Assembly (NCBI GenBank): GCA_030619215.1
Contig: JAUXBV010000003.1
Coordinates: 1-19,130 of the forward strand
Direction of reading: 5' to 3'
Length of the DNA: 19,130 nucleotides
From: Fibrobacterota bacterium
Lineage (GTDB): Bacteria > Fibrobacterota > Chitinivibrionia > Chitinivibrionales > JANQEN01
The notes below the pieces were generated by a model, which saw only the letters and a program-made list of their open reading frames with translations, did not search any database and had not been told where the DNA came from. Positions 6,681 through 14,212 of this stretch are shown piece by piece. Every line of letters begins with the position of its first letter. The stretch's first letter is position 1. Both the position numbers and the translations under genes were made by a program.

Positions 6681-8858
6681 ATGGTACACCTAACTGAAAA
6701 TACGTTATACTCTTTCCCTCTCAACTCGGACACTATTACCATCGGGCGTGAACCGGAATGTGATGTGGTTCTTCGTGCACTTGGCGTATCGAGACGCCAT
6801 GCTGAGATTAAACTTCTGCCTGAAGGTCCCGCAATTTGCGATTTGGAGAGTTCTTTCGGAATCAGGGTCAACCAGAAACCGGTAAAGGAGGAGATTCTCG
6901 CGCAGGATGACACATTGACAATCGGCGTTGTGGAGTTTGCTGTCAACGTTGAGAAAAACACGCTTTTTCTGCAGAGAAAGATTGAGCAGATTGTACCGAA
7001 AAGTGTAGCTGAAATAGAAGATACAGGTACGATTACCATAGGGAGGGATTCAAGCAACAGTGTCTGCCTTTCACATCCGCTTGTTTCGCGGCATCACTGT
7101 ACGGTAAGTAAGGGTGAAGACGGGCGCTATTCCATTGTTGACCACGGCAGCACCAATGGATCATTTGTCAATGGCCGGCATGTTCAGCAATCGGTTCTGG
7201 AGGACGGTGATATTGTCCAGATCGGCCCGTTCCGCTTCATGCTTGATGAAGGAAAATTTATACAGGCGGATGATTCAAGGCGGATAAAACTCGAAGCGCA
7301 TGGAATTACGGTACGAAGACATGGTAAGACTCTCCTTGACCGGATTTCGCTTTCAATACAGCCGGGTGAATTTGTTGCAATTCTGGGGCCGTCCGGGGCC
7401 GGAAAAACCACTCTCGCAAGAGTACTCACCGGCCAGCTCACTGCCGACAGTGGCACCGTATACTATAACGGCTTCCCATTAAGCAAGTTTGCCGCAGCGT
7501 TCAGCTCTGCAGTGGGGTTTGTATCGCAGCACAACCTCTTACGGCCCGAGCTTACCGTGAGGGAAACTTTTAAGGAGCAGGTCCTTCTCAAGCTCCCCAA
7601 GGACAGTCTGGAGGCTGAAAGGGTTGCACGGATAAAAGAGGTCATGGACATGCTGGAAATTACCGGCCTCGCAAAAAGCCGGGTTGGCAACCTTTCGGGA
7701 GGGGAGGCAAAACGGGTTCACCTGGGTATAGAACTCCTGTCGTCACCGACCGTTATTTTTCTGGATGAACCCCTTGCAGGGCTTGATCCAGGGCTAATAC
7801 GAAAATTCATGGAGCTTTTTAAAAAGTTATGCGAAAAGGGATATACACTGTTACTGACAACACACACCCTTGAACAGATTGATTTGTGCGACAGATTGTT
7901 TTTTATCAGCAACGGAAAACTGGTTTATCAGGGGCAACCGGAAAACACTGTCGAAGCGATGAATGTTGCTTCTATCGCAGAGGCGTATGAAAAGGTCCGA
8001 TCATGTGACGAGATAGTTCCTCAAGTCGCCGAAGAGGAGGGAGCTTTTAATGATGATGAGGAAAAGATTCGCGGTTTAAAAGCACAGAAACACCCTTTCA
8101 GAAGGCCGCAGTCAGCGGGTTTTCTCAGCCAGTTTACAATGCTTACACTCAGATATACAAAAGTACTCTTTCGGGATATAACCAATTTAATGCTTATTGT
8201 TTTACAGGCGCCCCTTATTGCAATTCTTCTGGCGCTTGTGTTTCACAGTGACTCGAGGTTCCTGTCCCTTTCGTTCTATTTCTGTGTCACCATATCGGCA
8301 ATATGGATAGGGGGTGTGAATTCCGTACGTGAAATCGCCCGTGAAAAGGAGCTTTTCGAGAGAGAATACCGGGCCGGATTGTCTACTGTTGCGTATGTCG
8401 CTTCAAAGTGCCTGGTCTTTTCGCTCCTAGGCTTTTCCCAGGCACTGTTATTTACGCTCAGCCTGCACCTGCTTTTTGAAGCATATAGCTTCAATGCGGA
8501 AACCGTTATACTGTGTACGGTCACAACTATCTCCGGTACGGTACTCGGGCTCTTTATCAGCGCCTTTTCCGGTAATGTCAACAGGGCTGTCAGTCTCCTG
8601 CCGATAATATTTATTCCCCAGATATTTTTCTCGGGTATTCTCTATCCGTTTGACAGAATGCCTGATTTGGGCAGGATAATCTCGCATATAACTATTTCCC
8701 GGCCCGCATTTTCCATGTTTAAAAAGGTGTGCATCCTTGATCAATCCCTGATTAAACTGACTGAGTGGAAATCATTAATACTTTTAAACTTGATACTGGT
8801 AGTTTTAATCATGATAAGGATGCGGTGGCACCATTTTTTTACAAAATCCGGGAAGTGA
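6681..8858 (+). CDS. FHA-FHA-ABC exporter fusion (Rv1747-like)
   Basis: A 725-residue membrane protein that looks like a half-transporter. FHA domain 1 spans about residues 10-90, with Gly22-Arg23 and Ser37-Arg-Arg-His40, but the usual S-x-N-G is SSFG (57-60), so it is degenerate. FHA domain 2 spans about 110-190 and is canonical: Gly121-Arg122, Ser136-Arg-His-His139, STNGSFVNG (157-165). The ATPase follows, with Walker A GPSGAGKT (236-243), Q-loop Gln283, signature LSGGE (338-342), Walker B VIFLDEP (358-364) and H-loop His395. About six membrane segments follow (500-715), in ABCG order (ATPase then permease). FHA domains bind phosphothreonine, so control by a Ser/Thr kinase is expected; one is encoded next. 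This is the architecture of mycobacterial Rv1747. No Shine-Dalgarno is visible, and translation may be coupled to gmk. The cargo is unknown. Confidence 0.92.
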   Translation: MVHLTENTLYSFPLNSDTITIGREPECDVVLRALGVSRRHAEIKLLPEGPAICDLESSFGIRVNQKPVKEEILAQDDTLTIGVVEFAVNVEKNTLFLQRKIEQIVPKSVAEIEDTGTITIGRDSSNSVCLSHPLVSRHHCTVSKGEDGRYSIVDHGSTNGSFVNGRHVQQSVLEDGDIVQIGPFRFMLDEGKFIQADDSRRIKLEAHGITVRRHGKTLLDRISLSIQPGEFVAILGPSGAGKTTLARVLTGQLTADSGTVYYNGFPLSKFAAAFSSAVGFVSQHNLLRPELTVRETFKEQVLLKLPKDSLEAERVARIKEVMDMLEITGLAKSRVGNLSGGEAKRVHLGIELLSSPTVIFLDEPLAGLDPGLIRKFMELFKKLCEKGYTLLLTTHTLEQIDLCDRLFFISNGKLVYQGQPENTVEAMNVASIAEAYEKVRSCDEIVPQVAEEEGAFNDDEEKIRGLKAQKHPFRRPQSAGFLSQFTMLTLRYTKVLFRDITNLMLIVLQAPLIAILLALVFHSDSRFLSLSFYFCVTISAIWIGGVNSVREIAREKELFEREYRAGLSTVAYVASKCLVFSLLGFSQALLFTLSLHLLFEAYSFNAETVILCTVTTISGTVLGLFISAFSGNVNRAVSLLPIIFIPQIFFSGILYPFDRMPDLGRIISHITISRPAFSMFKKVCILDQSLIKLTEWKSLILLNLILVVLIMIRMRWHHFFTKSGK

Positions 8859-9096
8859 CCCTGATTATTCCTGATTTTTTAGATTAAAACAGATATTAAC
8901 TTATAAGATATTATGTATTATTATAAGGTGGAAATAAGATGCTATATTGAATTAATAATAGTAATTTAAGCCTTAATGGAATTGTGGAATGATGGGAATA
9001 TATTTTAAAAACCGGATTTGATAGAAACTTAGTCACGAAATCATAACATCTACCTTAATAATTTAATTAGAAATAATTAGACAGCAGAAGAGCCTT
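8859..9096 (+). promoter_or_regulatory. AT-rich leader of the Ser/Thr kinase gene
   Basis: This 238-base gap holds no gene. It may carry a separate promoter for the kinase: TTGATA at 9018-9023 and CATAAC at 9042-9047 with 18-base spacing, about 50 bases before the start. The match is weak. No clear terminator hairpin follows the transporter gene, so read-through from the gmk/FHA-ABC transcript is possible. Confidence 0.25.
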
Positions 9097-10185
9097 ATGC
9101 AGGAAATGAAAAGCAGAACCGGATGGATGCCTGAGACTATCGGCAATTATGATATTACCGGACGCATTGGTAAAGGCGGCATGGGTGATATTTATAAAGC
9201 AGTCCAGAAATCTTTGGACAGAACCGTTGCATTAAAGGTTTTATCCCCACAGATGGGGAGAAGTGATGAATTCTCCAAGCGTTTTGAGATAGAGGCAAGA
9301 GCTATTTCAATGCTGCAGCATCAGAATATTGTGAGTATTTATGAGTTTGGAGAGGAAGACGGATTAAAATATTTTGCCATGCAGTATGTTGACGGCCAGG
9401 ATCTTGGTCAGAAGTTACAGCAAAAAAAGCCGCTTGCAGTTTCAGAGATAATCGATTATTCAAAGCATATATGCAGGGCTCTGCTGTACGCACATGAAAA
9501 AAATATCATTCATCGTGACATAAAACCGCAGAATATACTTATTGATAAGAATAATATGTGCAGGCTTACCGATTTCGGTATTGCAAAGATTTTTGCGGAG
9601 ACAAATATAACAATGACCGGAATGGCTGTCGGAACGCCGGAGTATATGTCTCCGGAACAGGCTGAAGGAGACGTACTTGACGTTCAGACAGATATCTACT
9701 CTCTGGGTATTGTTATTTATGAGATGCTGACAAAGAATCCTCCCTTTACAGGAAGAAATCCTGTAGCTATTGCTTATAAACAGGTTCATGAGCTTCCGGT
9801 GCCGCCTTCCGCTCTCAGAAAAGACACACCGAAGCGCCTGGAGCTTATTGTTCTGAAAGCGCTGAAGAAGAATCGCATGGAGCGCTATAAAGTAATCAAA
9901 GATATGCTTGACGACCTTGATACTGTTGATTTGGATGAGCAGACGGGAAAGCCCACTGTCTCGCTTGCCACCCATAAGAAGGATAGTAAAACAAGCATTG
10001 GTGATAGAGACATGCGTATTACGGACAGGCGCAGTGGAGGCAGAAGAAAAGCTGAATCCTACATGGCCCGCTTTAATGCCAGAAAGCAATACTGGAAGAA
10101 AGTATGGGAGACACAGGGAATTTCTCTGGTTCTTATACTGGTACTGGCAATTTTGCTTATAATACACATGCTGGGGCAGCATTGA
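9097..10185 (+). CDS. membrane-anchored Hanks-type Ser/Thr protein kinase
   Basis: This 362-residue kinase has all key catalytic elements: glycine loop GKGGMG (25-30), VALK with Lys47, the helix-C glutamate at Glu66, HRDIKPQN with Asp141 and Asn146, DFG (159-161), a Thr-rich activation loop (about 165-180) and GTPEYMSPEQ (179-188). The kinase domain ends near residue 275. A basic, Arg-rich linker leads to a single membrane span (about 342-358), and only a few residues follow it. The protein is therefore tail-anchored with no outer sensor domain, unlike PASTA kinases. The next upstream gene encodes two FHA domains that read phosphothreonine, so the FHA-ABC exporter is the obvious candidate substrate or partner. 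AGAAGAG just before the ATG serves as ribosome site; ATG at 9106 is an alternative start. Confidence 0.93.
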   Translation: MQEMKSRTGWMPETIGNYDITGRIGKGGMGDIYKAVQKSLDRTVALKVLSPQMGRSDEFSKRFEIEARAISMLQHQNIVSIYEFGEEDGLKYFAMQYVDGQDLGQKLQQKKPLAVSEIIDYSKHICRALLYAHEKNIIHRDIKPQNILIDKNNMCRLTDFGIAKIFAETNITMTGMAVGTPEYMSPEQAEGDVLDVQTDIYSLGIVIYEMLTKNPPFTGRNPVAIAYKQVHELPVPPSALRKDTPKRLELIVLKALKKNRMERYKVIKDMLDDLDTVDLDEQTGKPTVSLATHKKDSKTSIGDRDMRITDRRSGGRRKAESYMARFNARKQYWKKVWETQGISLVLILVLAILLIIHMLGQH

Positions 10186-10205
10186 GCTATATGTGAGAAT
10201 TCATT

Positions 10206-10553
10206 ATGGATACACGGAAAAAGGGAGCCACTGGAGAAGACCAGGCGGTTGACTATCTTCTGAGCAACGGCTATACTATAATCACTCGAAATTACCAGTC
10301 AAGAAAAGGTGAAATTGACTGTATTGCCGAATCCCCGGACGGTACGCTGGTATTTATCGAAGTAAAAGCGGGACAGGGCACGTCAAGCGGCCATCCATTT
10401 TACTGGATCAATAAGAGTAAACAGAAAAAAATTGTTTCAATGGCTAAATTATATTTCTATGAGCACGGGATCTTGAGTAAGCCGTGCCGGTTCGATGCCA
10501 TCGCTATTGTGAAAGGTAAAATAGAACATTTAAAGAATGCATTTTTAGCATAA
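10206..10553 (+). CDS. yraN: UPF0102/YraN family protein (nuclease-like fold)
   Basis: This 115-residue protein has the hallmark pattern of YraN: an N-terminal 'KKGATGEDQAVDYL' helix, a GYTIITRNY strand, then GEID (35-38) and FIEVK (50-54), which together form the Asp...Glu-x-Lys core of the restriction-endonuclease-like fold, and a C-terminal RFDAIAI strand (95-101). Length is typical. The fold suggests a DNA- or RNA-processing role, but the cellular function of the family is not firmly established. It starts 20 bases after the kinase stop, so it is probably co-transcribed. In many bacteria yraN neighbours ribosomal or ribonuclease HII genes; here it sits among signalling genes. Confidence 0.9.
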   Translation: MDTRKKGATGEDQAVDYLLSNGYTIITRNYQSRKGEIDCIAESPDGTLVFIEVKAGQGTSSGHPFYWINKSKQKKIVSMAKLYFYEHGILSKPCRFDAIAIVKGKIEHLKNAFLA

Positions 10554-10667
10554 CTAAACCAGCCCCCGTATGTGTACCTCTCAATCGTAAAATTATCTTT
10601 TGTAATTATTTGCCGTTTTCGCAATTATTAGTTGCCTTTACAGGTATATATTGTAACAATTATAAAA

Positions 10668-12005
10668 ATGAAACAAATATATTCAGCTTTTAAAAAATCA
10701 ATTTTTATAATAATTATTTGTATTATTAACCTGGGTGCACAGCCCTGGAACAGGGAGGTAATTACAGGAGGCGCTTCCTATATAAGTAAATTGACCTTTG
10801 ATAATTCAGTGGTATATGCCGCTACCTGGGGGAGTGGTGTCTACTATTCAAGAGACAAAGGCGCTTCATGGAAACCGATGAATAGGGGCCTGGCTAATCA
10901 ATATGTTTACACGCTGATTGCAGTCGGAAAATCGTTACTGGCAGGAACAGAAGGCGGAGGCGTCTATAAGTGCAATAAGAGAAAAATGGTGTGGAGGCCG
11001 TCAAATCGGGGATTGGGAGGCAACGTTGTATTTTCACTTGTTGAGAAAGACGGTGTTTTACTGGCTGCAACATGGCAGGAGGGGCTGTTCAGGTCGCTTG
11101 ATGGTGGGAATTCCTGGAAGAGGTCTTCGGAAGGGTTGGGCAACAGTGTTATTTATACCGTCACTGCCGGTAAGAATATTTTTTATGCCGGGGCATCAAA
11201 GAATGGGGCATATATTTCAAAGGATGAAGGAGCTGTGTGGGAAAATATCGGGCTTGCTGGAATGTCAATTCTTTGCATCCATAATTTGGATTCGGTGGTA
11301 TTGTTCGGTACATGGAAGCATGGGATTTTCAGGTTAAAAAAAGACGCCAACGAATGGGAGAAAATTGAGGGTGCTTTCGGGGAGTCTGTCAAGTCAGCGG
11401 CATACAGGGAGGGCGAAGGTTCTCTCTATTGCGCAAAGAGAATGATGGGGATTTATAAATCCGGGGATTATGGGGAAACATGGAGCAATATAGGCCTTGC
11501 AGGCCAGGATGTATTTTCGATTGTAGCTTTACATGATCGAATCATTACCGGAACATGGGGGAATGGAGTCTTTACTCTCAGGGATGGCAGTACTGAATGG
11601 ATTAATACCTACAAGGCGCTTAATGGTAGAAAGACTTATTACAGCGAACAAAAGGCGGAGAATGTACAGGTTGGGTCAAATAATAAGCAGCCGGCAGTAG
11701 ACAAGCCTTCTTTAACAGGTACCCGGCAGGACATTAACGGATTAAGCAAAAGTCACATAACCCTGGTTAAGACATGTTACAGTGGAAGGCTTGTAGTATG
11801 CTATAAGATAAAAAATAGTGGAAAGGTTTCGCTTAGCCTCTATGACCATCGGGGAAGGGTAAAAAAGGAAAAGATGCAGATTGTACAGGGAAAGAAAATT
11901 CAGGAGACTTCGTTTTGCAAAGAAGCATTAAAGAGCGGTATTTATTTTATCTCGCTTCGCACATCGATTGACAGGGAAGTAGTTGCCGTAGTGCACCTTA
12001 AATAA
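10668..12005 (+). CDS. secreted seven-bladed beta-propeller with sorting-domain-like tail
   Basis: From the ATG at 10668 this is a 445-residue protein. A TTG start at 10632 is open but would put 12 residues ahead of the signal peptide, so ATG is preferred. Residues 1-25 form a signal peptide ending LGAQ. Residues about 37-325 contain seven repeats of about 40 residues, each with a G(I/V)(Y/F)xSxDxGxxW-like Asp-box (GVYYSRDKGASW, GLFRSLDGGNSW, GAYISKDEGAVW, GIYKSGDYGETW) and a recurring AxTWxxG strand. This is the BNR/Ycf48-like propeller type, used for binding or sugar hydrolysis; no sialidase catalytic set is evident. The last 80 residues (VSLSLYDHRGRVKK ... SGIYFISL) resemble the C-terminal sorting domain of type IX secretion cargo. 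Ligand unknown. It converges on the STAS gene with a gap of 22 bases. Confidence 0.82.
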   Translation: MKQIYSAFKKSIFIIIICIINLGAQPWNREVITGGASYISKLTFDNSVVYAATWGSGVYYSRDKGASWKPMNRGLANQYVYTLIAVGKSLLAGTEGGGVYKCNKRKMVWRPSNRGLGGNVVFSLVEKDGVLLAATWQEGLFRSLDGGNSWKRSSEGLGNSVIYTVTAGKNIFYAGASKNGAYISKDEGAVWENIGLAGMSILCIHNLDSVVLFGTWKHGIFRLKKDANEWEKIEGAFGESVKSAAYREGEGSLYCAKRMMGIYKSGDYGETWSNIGLAGQDVFSIVALHDRIITGTWGNGVFTLRDGSTEWINTYKALNGRKTYYSEQKAENVQVGSNNKQPAVDKPSLTGTRQDINGLSKSHITLVKTCYSGRLVVCYKIKNSGKVSLSLYDHRGRVKKEKMQIVQGKKIQETSFCKEALKSGIYFISLRTSIDREVVAVVHLK

Positions 12006-12027
12006 TTTAAGAATCAGTATTATTACC

Positions 12028-12384
12028 TTACTTATTCACCAATTGTTGCAGCTCCTCGTTATTGTAAGCGACTTTGACCCTTTTGTCAATTCCTGCTAAT
12101 GTCAATACAGCTTTGATCTCTTCTCTCGGGTTGAATAGAATAAGCTCTTTATTTACTGTTTTTAACCTGCGTGAAATACCTAAAAAGATGCCTAGGCCAT
12201 GGGAGCTTGTGAACGTAAGCCTGGTTAAATCTATTATTGCATAACTGCTTTTTATTAGGAGATTATTAAAATGGTTTCTTAATTGCTGATAATCATTAAG
12301 CGTGCACAGCTTACCGATTAATGAGACGCCTGACACGCTGTCATTTTTTTTAAAGGGACTTATTTCCATGTTATACTGAAGCAT
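12028..12384 (-). CDS. STAS-domain anti-sigma factor antagonist (RsbV/SpoIIAA-like)
   Basis: This 118-residue cytoplasmic protein is a lone STAS domain. The diagnostic segment is DLTRLTFTSSHGLGIFL (52-68), which aligns with the family pattern around the phosphorylated serine. Ser61 falls on the phospho-acceptor position; the preceding aspartate of the usual D-S-S/T-G is Ser60, and the following residue is His62. In partner switching the kinase of the RsbW type phosphorylates this serine, and a SpoIIE-type phosphatase removes the phosphate. Both activities are encoded by the gene directly upstream. The start could be ATG at 12384 or the internal ATG at 12369 (Met6); neither has a clear ribosome site. 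A stem-loop lies just upstream. Confidence 0.88.
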   Translation of the reverse strand: MLQYNMEISPFKKNDSVSGVSLIGKLCTLNDYQQLRNHFNNLLIKSSYAIIDLTRLTFTSSHGLGIFLGISRRLKTVNKELILFNPREEIKAVLTLAGIDKRVKVAYNNEELQQLVNK

Positions 12385-12396
12385 AACATTGTGTAG

Positions 12397-12428
12397 AAGC
12401 AGAAGGCTATTACCATATCCTTCTGCTT
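12397..12428. other. perfect 10-bp stem-loop between phosphatase-kinase and STAS genes
   Basis: AAGCAGAAGG at 12397-12406 pairs exactly with CCTTCTGCTT at 12419-12428 around a 12-base loop. It sits in the 53-base gap after the stop codon of the phosphatase-kinase gene and ends 12 bases before the STAS start codon. On the transcribed (minus) strand no U-tract follows the stem. This argues against a plain terminator and for an RNA processing or stability element, or a structure that controls STAS translation. Confidence 0.6.
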
Positions 12429-12437
12429 AACACACTG

Positions 12438-14132
12438 TTAGCTTTCCTGCTTTTGAAGTTTACCGATCATCACCCTGTTGCCCCTCTCGTTAAACATTAT
12501 CTCATCCATGTATTTATTTACAATGAATAATCCTTTGCCATAGTCCTTATCAATATTTTTTTCGAGCATCGGGTCAGGGAGTTTATTATAATTGAAGCCT
12601 TTTCCTTCGTCGATAACGCTTATGTAAAATTTATCCAGCGTTATTTTATACAACACAAACACTTTTTTATCCAGGTTATACTTATTCCCATGCTGGATTG
12701 CATTTGAAAGGATCTCGTGAATCGACTGATGCGCCTGAAATATTTCCTTATTCGAGTAGCCTTTTTGGTCAAGTTTTTTAAGTATTATGGAACAGATATT
12801 TTCTATTTCATCGTGAGAGTGTAATATGAGCATCTCCGGCTGGTTTTCTTTGGTAAAACCTGACATTTTAAGGATTTTATCGGGGCACCCTATTTGGATA
12901 CACAGGACAGTAAAATCGTCGCGGAGGGGCCGGCCGTTACGAAATTTTTTATTATCGGCAGTAATTTTTTTTATAAACGTGTCCAGGGTATATTTGCCAT
13001 ATTTGGCAACTATCTCAGACAGGCGCTGAGCACCGTATAGCTCGCTTTTCTTGTTTGCTGCTTCGGTGAGGCCATCCGTATATAATACCAGCTTATCTCC
13101 CCATTCCAGAGAGAGCCGGCTGTCATGATAGGTTGCGATGCCTGACAAGGCTGTGTGGCCGATAAAGATGCTGTTTCCCTGAATGAATGATATCGTACCT
13201 GTTTTGTTATGGTAAATAAGCGGGTGTACATGCCCAGCCTGTGAATAGACCATGGTATTGTCTGAATGGTCGATTATACCGAGGAATGCAGTCAGGTAAC
13301 GGTCTGTTTTCAGGAGGTTACACATGTCATTGTTAACAGAAGTGAATATTTCGGAAGGTCTCTGCCCGCTTTTTATGTAATGCATAAAGAGCATTTTTGC
13401 CATAATACATATAAGAGCGGAGGGGACGCCATGGCCTGATACATCAAAAATAAGGATAGCGGTTTTATTATCATCCATGGTGATAATATCATACATATCA
13501 CCGCCGATTTTTCCGGCCGGAGTGTATATGCCCGCTACATCCAGGTTCGTAAGATCAGGAATCGTCTTTTTAATCAGTCCGGATTGTATACTCTTTGCTA
13601 TTTCAAGTTCATTGTTTAATGAGCTACAGGTTTTTTTTAGTTCCTGGCGAGTATTTCTAAGGTCTTTTTCTTTACTATCGATAAGCTCGTTAAGCCGCTT
13701 ATTATATTCTTCATTTTTTTTACGTTCCTTTTTTTCTTTCTCATAGAGGTTTTTATATTTGTTTCTGATATTTTTTTTCTGCTTTGTATCAGAAAAGATG
13801 AGAATAATAGAATCCGACCCTGGAGCTAAGAGATTTGTCGATATAATGCTTACAGAAAGAGAAAGCTCAACTCCCTTATAATTACGTGCTTTTATCTTAC
13901 GGTTCTTTATACTTTTCTGTTGTGTAAGTATTATATCAACCAGGTTTTTCCTGTTTTTGAAAAGGTCTGTATTTATACATTTATTAAGAGCTATGCCTTT
14001 ATTTACATCTTTTTCAGAAATATCAACCATGGAGAGAAAGTCTGAATTGGCAAATAAAACCTGAAGACTCCTGTTAACAATACAGGCTGGGGATAGTAGA
14101 GAATTAAAGAAGGTTTTTATTACCTTGTTCAT
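12438..14132 (-). CDS. PAS-PP2C-HATPase fusion: SpoIIE-type phosphatase plus RsbW-like kinase
   Basis: This 564-residue cytoplasmic protein has four parts. A PAS-like sensor occupies about residues 1-115 and a very Lys/Glu-rich coiled coil 117-185. The SpoIIE/PP2C phosphatase (195-415) keeps its metal-binding aspartates: GGDMYD (Asp212, Asp215), DVSGHG (Asp230), YTDG (Asp353) and RDDFTVL (Asp405/406). The RsbW/SpoIIAB-type HATPase (433-560) has N-box HEILSNAIQHG (Glu473, Asn477), DEGKGF (508-513) and YGKGLFIV (531-538). The two ends have opposite chemistry: the phosphatase should reactivate a STAS antagonist, and the kinase should inactivate it. The STAS partner is encoded directly downstream. 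The PAS domain probably sets the balance; no ligand residues are identifiable. No strong ribosome site is seen. It follows the membrane sensor gene by 80 bases. Confidence 0.92.
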   Translation of the reverse strand: MNKVIKTFFNSLLSPACIVNRSLQVLFANSDFLSMVDISEKDVNKGIALNKCINTDLFKNRKNLVDIILTQQKSIKNRKIKARNYKGVELSLSVSIISTNLLAPGSDSIILIFSDTKQKKNIRNKYKNLYEKEKKERKKNEEYNKRLNELIDSKEKDLRNTRQELKKTCSSLNNELEIAKSIQSGLIKKTIPDLTNLDVAGIYTPAGKIGGDMYDIITMDDNKTAILIFDVSGHGVPSALICIMAKMLFMHYIKSGQRPSEIFTSVNNDMCNLLKTDRYLTAFLGIIDHSDNTMVYSQAGHVHPLIYHNKTGTISFIQGNSIFIGHTALSGIATYHDSRLSLEWGDKLVLYTDGLTEAANKKSELYGAQRLSEIVAKYGKYTLDTFIKKITADNKKFRNGRPLRDDFTVLCIQIGCPDKILKMSGFTKENQPEMLILHSHDEIENICSIILKKLDQKGYSNKEIFQAHQSIHEILSNAIQHGNKYNLDKKVFVLYKITLDKFYISVIDEGKGFNYNKLPDPMLEKNIDKDYGKGLFIVNKYMDEIMFNERGNRVMIGKLQKQES

Positions 14133-14212
14133 ACGTAATCAGCACCAAATGGGTATAAAAGAGAGAGGTCTGTTATTGGCCAAACAGCACAAAATGTCTC
14201 ATTATAATTTTA

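Noticed and set aside
8859..8890. Possible terminator after the FHA-ABC gene
   Set aside because: A T-run follows CCTGA, but no stable stem could be paired ahead of it.
9460..10182. 240-residue minus-strand open frame
   Set aside because: It is antisense to the Ser/Thr kinase, whose catalytic motifs are all intact.
10632..10667. TTG start giving 12 extra residues on the beta-propeller protein
   Set aside because: The extra residues would precede an otherwise normal signal peptide, and there is no ribosome site before the TTG.
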